Part shown: piece after piece, positions 58,963-64,000 of the stretch
Numbering within the stretch: position 1 is the stretch's first letter
How the letters are laid out: each line of letters begins with the position of its first letter
From: Geotalea toluenoxydans JCM 15764
Lineage (GTDB): Bacteria; Desulfobacterota; Desulfuromonadia; Geobacterales; Geobacteraceae
Assembly (NCBI RefSeq): GCF_001311985.1
Contig: NZ_BBCJ01000023.1
Span: 1 to 64,000, forward strand
Length of the DNA: 64,000 nt
Direction of reading: 5' to 3'
Program-made: the position numbers and the translations under genes
The notes under the pieces: generated by a model
The model's database searches: none
What the model saw: the letters and a program-made list of their open reading frames with translations, nothing else
Told to the model about the DNA's origin: nothing

Positions 58963-59280
58963 GACTTCCTCCGGGTTTTCCTTGGTTTTTTATAGTAAAG
59001 ATCGTCTGTAAAAGCCAGCATATTTTCGATCGGTAGCCATTTAAACTCCTGTAGAAGGGGTAAATATCAGCGAGACAATAGTTTTTTCTTATGAAGTGTT
59101 ACGAAACTCTGTTATACTCACAAGGTTTTGTGTGCGGTACAGCTGCCGGTGTGGCGGCAGTATCCGCAAATTCCATGAAACAAGGATTCCGCCGCGCAGG
59201 GTTGACCCCCTGTTGCCAGGCTATTAAAAAACAGGGTCGATGGGCGAAAAAACAGCCCGTCCCCGGTAAAAGGATTGAGA
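58963..59280. other. Leader region of the ribonuclease gene
   Basis: No credible gene lies in these 318 bases. A TATACT at 59113-59118 could be a -10 element with a poor -35. The following 160 bases contain two small hairpins (GCTGCC/GGCAGT and CAGGG/CCCTG), which would give a long structured leader, as seen before RNase E/G genes in other bacteria. Confidence 0.4.
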
Positions 59281-61654
59281 ATGTCGAAAAAAATGTTGAT
59301 TAACGCCCTCCATGCCGAAGAGGCGCGGGTGGCTATCGTCGAGGACGGTCACCTGGTGGAGCTGGATATCGAGATTGCCGGGAGCGAACAGACCCGCGGC
59401 AACGTTTACAAGGGGGTCGTGGTCCGGGTGGAACCGGGGCTGCAGGCGGCCTTTGTGGATATCGGCCATAAAAAGCTCGGCTTTCTCCAGATGGGGGAAA
59501 TTCACCCGGAAAACTGGCAGTGGCGTGACGATGTGCCCGAAGAGCAGCGAAACCGGCGGCCCCGCATCCAGGAGATCCTTCGCCGGGGCCAGGAACTCAT
59601 CGTTCAGGTGGAAAAAGGGGAGCGTGACAACAAGGGCGCCGCCCTGACCACCTACATTTCCCTTCCCGGCCGCTACATGGTGCTCATGCCCGGTAGCGAT
59701 TCCGCCGGTATCTCCCGCAAGGTGGAGAGCGAAAGCGAGAGGAAAAAGCTCAAGGAAATGGTGGCCGACCTGGAGATCCCGGAAGGCATCGGCTACATCA
59801 TGCGCACCGAGGCGATGGGGCGGACCAAAACGGAACTGGCCAAGGATCTGCAGTACCTGGTGAAGCTCTACGGCAGCATTCGGGAAAAGGGGGCTGAACT
59901 CAAGGGCGCCGGTCTAATCTATCAGGAATCGGATTTGGTTATCCGCACCATTCGCGATTACTTCAACGCCGAGATCGATGAAGTGCTGGTGGACAGCAAG
60001 GATGTCTACAAGCAGGCACGGGCTTTCTTCAAGGAAACCATGCCGAAATATGAAAAGCTGGTGAAGATGCATCAGGAAAAAAGGCCGATTTTCTCCCGCT
60101 ATCAGCTGGAGGAGCAGATCGACCTTATCTACGAGAAGAAGGTGCCGCTGAAATCGGGAGGCTCCATCTTCATCGAACCCACCGAAGCCCTCGTCTCCAT
60201 CGATGTTAACTCGGGAAAATCCACCGGCGAAAAAGGGGTTGAGGATACCGCCTTCAAGACCAACCTGGAAGCGGCCGCCGAGGCGGCCAGGCAGCTGCGC
60301 CTGCGCGACTTAGGGGGCTGATAGTCATCGACTTCATCGACATGCGCGAACGCAAACACAACAACGAGGTTGAGAAGGCGCTGAAGACTGCCCTCAAGGG
60401 GGACAAAGCCAGGGTCACCGTCGGCAAAATCTCCCAATTCGGCCTTTTGGAGATGTCCCGGCAAAGGATCAAGCAGACCATCAACCAGGCCAGCTCCCTG
60501 GAGTGTCCCCACTGCGAAGGGCGGGGCAAGGTCAAGTCGGTGGAGGCCATGGCTGTATCCTTTTTGCGTAAGGTTCATGCCGCTGCCGCCAAGGGTACCG
60601 TCGCCGAAGTGCGTGGCGGCCTGCCCCTTGAGGTTGCCTATTTTCTGTTGAACCGGAAGAAACGGGAGCTGGCCCAGATTGAAACCGATTACGATCTGGA
60701 GGTGACAGTAAAGGGAAAACCATCGTTCCTGTTGAACCAGATCGAGCTTGAGTTGATCAAGCGGGAAAAGCCATTTACGGAAGAGATAGCGCCGGAAGTC
60801 CCCACGACGGAAGCGGGAGTGCCTGCTTTGGCGGCCGCAGCAGCTGAGGCGCTCCTGCCGAAGAAGGAAAACCAAAGAAAAAGAGGCGGCGCAAGAAGAA
60901 ACACCATGTGGAGGGGGAGGCTGCACCACTGGGCGAAGAGATTGCGGCACCTCCCGCCGTTGAACCGGCTGAAGAGGAAGGACACGAGGCTGCAGCGGAG
61001 ACCACCGAGACCGTTGAAGTGTCGGGAGCCGAAGTTGCCGAAGAGCACAAGAAAAAACGCCGGCGCAGACGGCGTCGCGGCGGCAAGGGGGCAGGAGAGG
61101 CTGTTGCCCAGGTAGAGACATCCACAGTGCCGGAGATAGCAGCCTCTACCGAGGAAGCAATATCTGAGCAGGCTGCTGAACAGGCAACGGAAGGTGAAAC
61201 CCACGGGGAGGAAGGCAAGAAGAAACGCCGCCGCCGTCGCAAACGAGGTGGCAAGCAGGCCGCTCCCGAGGCCGTAGCCGAGGCCGAGATGGCTCACACC
61301 GGGGAAGCTGCCCCGGAGGTGCCGCAACAGCCTGAACAGCCGGCAGAACAGCCGGCAGAACAGCCGGCAGAACAGCCGGCAGAACAGCCGGCAGAACAGC
61401 CGGCAGAGGAAAAGGCTAAAAAACCACGCTCTCCGCGAAAAAAGAAGCCAGCGGCTGAAGCTGTACCGGAAGCTCCTGCACCGGTAGAGGTGCCCGAAAC
61501 AGAGCCGGCAAAACCGAAACGGGCTGCGCGCCCTCGAAAGGCAGCGCCTGAGAAGAGTGAGGAACCCCAGACCGAGCCGGCTGCCGAAGCTCAGGAAAAG
61601 CCCAAGCGCAAACGTGCTCCACGCAAGAAGAAAGAAGAATCCCCGGCTGAGTAA
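59281..61654 (+). CDS. rng: Ribonuclease E/G with a repetitive basic C-terminal tail, frameshifted
   Basis: This endoribonuclease matures rRNA and starts mRNA decay. The N-terminal S1 region (GNVYKGVVVRVEPGLQAAFVDIG), the catalytic Asp residues in ALVSIDVNSGK and LIVIDFIDM, and the zinc-link CPHCEGRGKV are intact. The last 270 residues are low-complexity: two Lys/Arg blocks such as KKKRRRRRRRGGK, plus a KRKRAPRKKK end, alternate with acidic Ala/Glu stretches, and an AEQP repeat. Such tails bind RNA or partner proteins in RNase E. Breaks lie near 60318 and 60872. ATG 59281 follows AAAGGA. Confidence 0.9.
61335..61406 (+). repeat. Six 12-bp tandem repeats in the ribonuclease tail
   Basis: Six consecutive copies of AACAGCCGGCAG encode repeated Ala-Glu-Gln-Pro. 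The copies are identical, so the number may vary between strains. Confidence 0.93.
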
Positions 61655-61683
61655 ATGTTCAAATCGCCAGTTGCGGAGGATGC

Positions 61684-62504
61684 ATGAATATCTTCAAACT
61701 CGCAGCGGTTGCAGTTCTCATTGCTTCATCGACGGCTAAAGCCGCCCAGTTTGGAGGGGTGGAAGAGGTTTCGGCGTACCTGGCTCCCCATTACTTTCAG
61801 TGGGAGGAATTTCATCAGGGCGAGAGGCTGCTCCGGGAGCAGGGCTGGCTGATGGCCGCCGGCGGAGTCGCAGGATAAACCTGGTCAAGGCAGAGGCAGG
61901 TTCCCTTGTCGTAACGGGAAAGGCTGAGTTGTTCGGCGGGATTGCCGATTACGACGGGCAGACGCAGGGACCGGAGAATCTGCCGGTGAAGACCGACGTC
62001 AATTACTTCGGTACAAGGGAGGATATCGACCTTGGCTGGAGGATTTCCCAACAGAAGGTGTCCATGGAACCTTTCTTCGGTTTTGGCGCCCGCTGGTGGC
62101 TGAGAGATCTGGAAGATTCCATGACAATAGATAGAGCGGGCATGCCCGTGGAGGTGAATGGCTATACCGAGGACTGGCGCAGCTTTTATCTGCGTCTGGG
62201 GGGCCGGTTAGACGTTGCCGTGACTGACGACTGGCGCATCTTTACCGAAGGGGGGGCGAAATACCCTTTTTATACCGAAAACACCGTGGAGATCTTGGGT
62301 AGGGATATCACGATCAAACCGGACGGAAGCTGGTCTGCCTTTGCCGAGGCGGGGGCACGCTACAAGAAGCTCAAGTTTAGCACTTTTTATGAGGGTTTCC
62401 GCTACAACCAGTCTCCAGGAGTCCTGGTCGGGACCAACCAGTTCTTCCAGCCCGTTTCCAAATCCGATATCTTCGGTTTCAGGGTAGGCTGGGCCTTCAG
62501 GTAA
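61684..62504 (+). CDS. Outer membrane beta-barrel protein, frameshifted
   Basis: A signal peptide (AAVAVLIASSTAKA) leads into about 250 residues of alternating polar and hydrophobic strands: DIDLGWRISQQKVSMEPFFG, FYLRLGGRLDVAV and FAEAGARYKKLKFSTFYEGF. The C-terminal strand ends in Phe-Arg (FRVGWAFR). The frame breaks near 61870. The family cannot be named; it looks like a small porin-like or adhesin barrel. crcB follows two bases after its stop. Confidence 0.75.
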
Positions 62505-62506
62505 CG

Positions 62507-62881
62507 ATGCAGACGGTTATCTTTATAGGATTATTCGGCGCATTAGGGTGCCTGTGCCGCTACTACCTTTCCGGCTGGGTCTACGACATCGTCGGCAGGT
62601 CCTTTCCCTACGGCACCTTTGCCGTCAATATTATCGGCGCCTTTCTCATCGGTCTGATCATGGAGTTTTCCCTGCGCAGCACGCTGGTTTCTCCCCAGTT
62701 GCGCGTGGGGCTGACCATCGGCTTTCTTGGAGGGCTTACCACCTTTTCCACCTTCAGCTACGAAACATTCCGCCTTCTTGAGGATGGGGAACTGCTGATA
62801 GCTTCGGTAAACGTGCTCACCAGCGTCCTGGTATGTCTGGTGTTTACCTGGTTGGGAATCGCGGCGGCTCGATATATCTAG
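62507..62881 (+). CDS. crcB: Fluoride exporter CrcB/FluC
   Basis: The intact 124-residue protein has four membrane helices and the family motifs GALGCLCRYYLSGW, YGTFAVNIIGAFLIGL and GFLGGLTTFSTFSYET; the last holds the Phe pair and Thr/Ser track of the fluoride channel. Fluc proteins work as antiparallel dimers, so one gene suffices. No fluoride riboswitch was recognised upstream. The DUF190 gene follows, a common partner of crcB. Confidence 0.93.
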   Translation: MQTVIFIGLFGALGCLCRYYLSGWVYDIVGRSFPYGTFAVNIIGAFLIGLIMEFSLRSTLVSPQLRVGLTIGFLGGLTTFSTFSYETFRLLEDGELLIASVNVLTSVLVCLVFTWLGIAAARYI

Positions 62882-62955
62882 ACCCTCCTTCATCCACTAT
62901 TCCATAGGGGGAAAGCGAAACGTACGTGAGCAGGGGGGGACAGGAGGAATTGACT

Positions 62956-63305
62956 ATGACCAAGCTGACCGGCGAACAGGTATTGATGCGGATATTTATC
63001 GGTGAAAGCGACCGCCACGGCCATATCCCCCTCTACGAGGCACTGGTGGAACTGTTGCGCAGGGAGGGGCTCGCCGGCGCGACGGTAATCCGCTGCATTG
63101 CCGGCTTCGGCGCCCACAGCGTCTACCATACGGATAAATTACTCCGCCTTTCCACCGATCTGCCTGTCATTGTCGAGGTGGTGGACAGCCAGGAAAGGAT
63201 TGACGCCGTCATGCCTGTCATCGACGGGATGATGGACGGCGGCATGATCACCCTGGAAAAGGCCACCGTCATCCGCTACAGCCACCACGACAAAAACAAG
63301 CCTGA
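62956..63305 (+). CDS. DUF190 family protein, frameshifted 3' end
   Basis: The protein of about 116 residues starts MTKLTGEQVLMRIFIGESDR and contains GLAGATVIRCIAGFGAHSVYH and LPVIVEVVDSQERIDAVMP, a PII-like fold often encoded next to crcB and thought to be connected with fluoride or ion regulation. CAGGAGG precedes ATG 62956. After IRYSHHDKNK the frame runs on with unrelated sequence; a missing base would give a stop at 63303-63305, the usual family length. Confidence 0.82.
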
Positions 63306-63433
63306 CTTCCCCCCACCTGCCGCTGTTTTTCTTCTGCAAGTTGCATCGTCTCGCCCCTCTGCTATACTTCTCATGAGCTTTTCGCCATGTTCCCCTCTAT
63401 GGCTTCTCATCGCATTCCCGCAAAGGATTTCCC

Positions 63434-64000
63434 ATGCCGTTCAATATGAATTTCAGTCCTGAATGGATTGAAGAGCAGTACCTCCTTTGGCAAGAACACC
63501 CCGAGCGGCTGCCGGTCGACCTGCAAGCATTTTTCAGCGGTTTCGAGTTGGGGCTGGAAGGTGGCGAAGGCAAAGCAGACCTTCGTTTTGCGATCAAGCA
63601 ATCGGCGGTGCAGTCGCTTATCTACCGCTACCGGGACATCGGCCACCTCCTTGCCTGTACCGATCCCCTTTCTCCCTGCCAAATCGACCACCCCCTGCTC
63701 AGTCTTGAAGCATTCGGCCTGGATGCCTCCGACCTGGATAAGGTTTTCCATACCCGCCGCTTCATGAAGGAAAGTGCAACTCTGCGAGAGATCCTGCAGG
63801 TAATGCACGATACCTACTGCCGCTCCATTGGTGTTGAATTCATGCATATCCAGGAACCGACGGAGCGGCAGTGGCTGATGGATCGCATGGAGCCGGTGCG
63901 AAACAGCCCCTCCTTTTCCATTGGCCAAAAGCTGGAGATAGCCGGACATATTTACCAGGCAGCGCTATTCGAGGCATTCCTCAACGCAAGTTCGCCGGCC
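63434..64000 (+). CDS. sucA: 2-oxoglutarate dehydrogenase E1 component, N-terminal part (runs off the window)
   Basis: E1 decarboxylates 2-oxoglutarate in the citric acid cycle using thiamine diphosphate. The visible 189 residues include the opening MPFNMNFSPEWIEEQYLLW, YRYRDIGHLLACTDPL, LREILQVMHDTYCRSIGVEF, and MHIQEPTERQWL, all standard for the OdhA/SucA N-terminal region. The last six codons (ASSPA) deviate from the expected AKFAG, so another base may be missing near 63990. AAAGGA precedes the ATG. Confidence 0.9.
   Translation, partial: MPFNMNFSPEWIEEQYLLWQEHPERLPVDLQAFFSGFELGLEGGEGKADLRFAIKQSAVQSLIYRYRDIGHLLACTDPLSPCQIDHPLLSLEAFGLDASDLDKVFHTRRFMKESATLREILQVMHDTYCRSIGVEFMHIQEPTERQWLMDRMEPVRNSPSFSIGQKLEIAGHIYQAALFEAFLNASSPA

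Noticed and set aside
61335-61406. CRISPR-like array
   Set aside because: The units are 12 bp, directly adjacent without spacers, and lie in frame in the ribonuclease tail.
62400-62506. Fluoride riboswitch before crcB
   Set aside because: crcB follows the upstream stop by two bases and no conserved riboswitch core was seen.

Overview
The window looks like a chromosomal segment of a Geobacter-type deltaproteobacterium (Desulfuromonadia/Geobacterales). This rests on the gene families seen: a group 3b NiFe hydrogenase, many methyl-accepting chemotaxis proteins, cobalamin-binding radical SAM proteins, a response regulator/J-like/TPR fusion, mla, lon, rng and sucA. No species can be named from sequence alone. 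About 20 genes read straight through, but roughly 30 others, including housekeeping genes such as lon, mltG and rng, are each split by one to five small frameshifts, nearly all explained by one missing base. I treat these as probable sequence errors, and give coordinates for the whole reconstructed gene.

Layout. 1-330: the 23S-5S spacer with a heptamer-repeat palindrome, the 5S rRNA and its terminator. 456-5887 (minus): NADP-type group 3b hydrogenase hydBGDA behind a TolC-like gene. 6.0-10.7 kb: a PAS-GGDEF protein, a small unknown protein, a response regulator with DUF4388-like, J-like and TPR parts, and mltG. 11-29 kb: the most unusual region, a fatty-acid-synthase-like lipid cluster. It holds a DUF3473-type deacetylase, a glycosyltransferase, five radical SAM proteins (four of them B12-binding type), an LpxL-type acyltransferase, an acyl carrier protein, a FabD-like transacylase, a thioesterase, FabG, a complete ketosynthase, a degenerate ketosynthase, a FabZ-like dehydratase, LolA and an MMPL exporter, with a PagL-like lipid A deacylase and the fifth radical SAM gene convergent at the end. 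29.3-38.3 kb: a secreted 11-residue-repeat peptide, then alpha-glucan genes (large GH13 enzyme, GT4, amylo-1,6-glucosidase) around an outer-membrane lipoprotein and a nitroreductase. 38.4-50.4 kb: porin-like protein, carbonic anhydrase, FxsA interrupted by a MITE, three chemoreceptors, NudC, DUF2156, AcpH and an RRM protein. 50.5-57.6 kb (minus): mlaD-mlaF-mlaE, lon and an ABC-F ATPase. 57.7-64 kb: higBA, an HNH nuclease, rng, an outer-membrane protein, crcB, a DUF190 protein and the start of sucA.

How it fits together. In the lipid cluster most genes from 11.0 to 27.1 kb overlap or abut, which suggests one co-transcribed pathway: an acyl chain is built on a dedicated carrier protein, modified by radical chemistry, transferred to an acceptor, and exported towards the outer membrane by the MMPL/LolA pair. 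The product cannot be read from sequence. It resembles aryl polyene clusters in its elongation and export genes but lacks their ammonia-lyase and ligase and adds the radical SAM enzymes.

Small mobile elements matter here. One 161-bp TA-flanked MITE sits inside the fxsA 3' end, a truncated copy abuts the mlaD stop, and a separate 57-bp palindrome abuts the RRM gene stop. In all three cases the element supplies the stop codon that ends the current reading frame. Degenerate 7-bp repeats recur at three sites.
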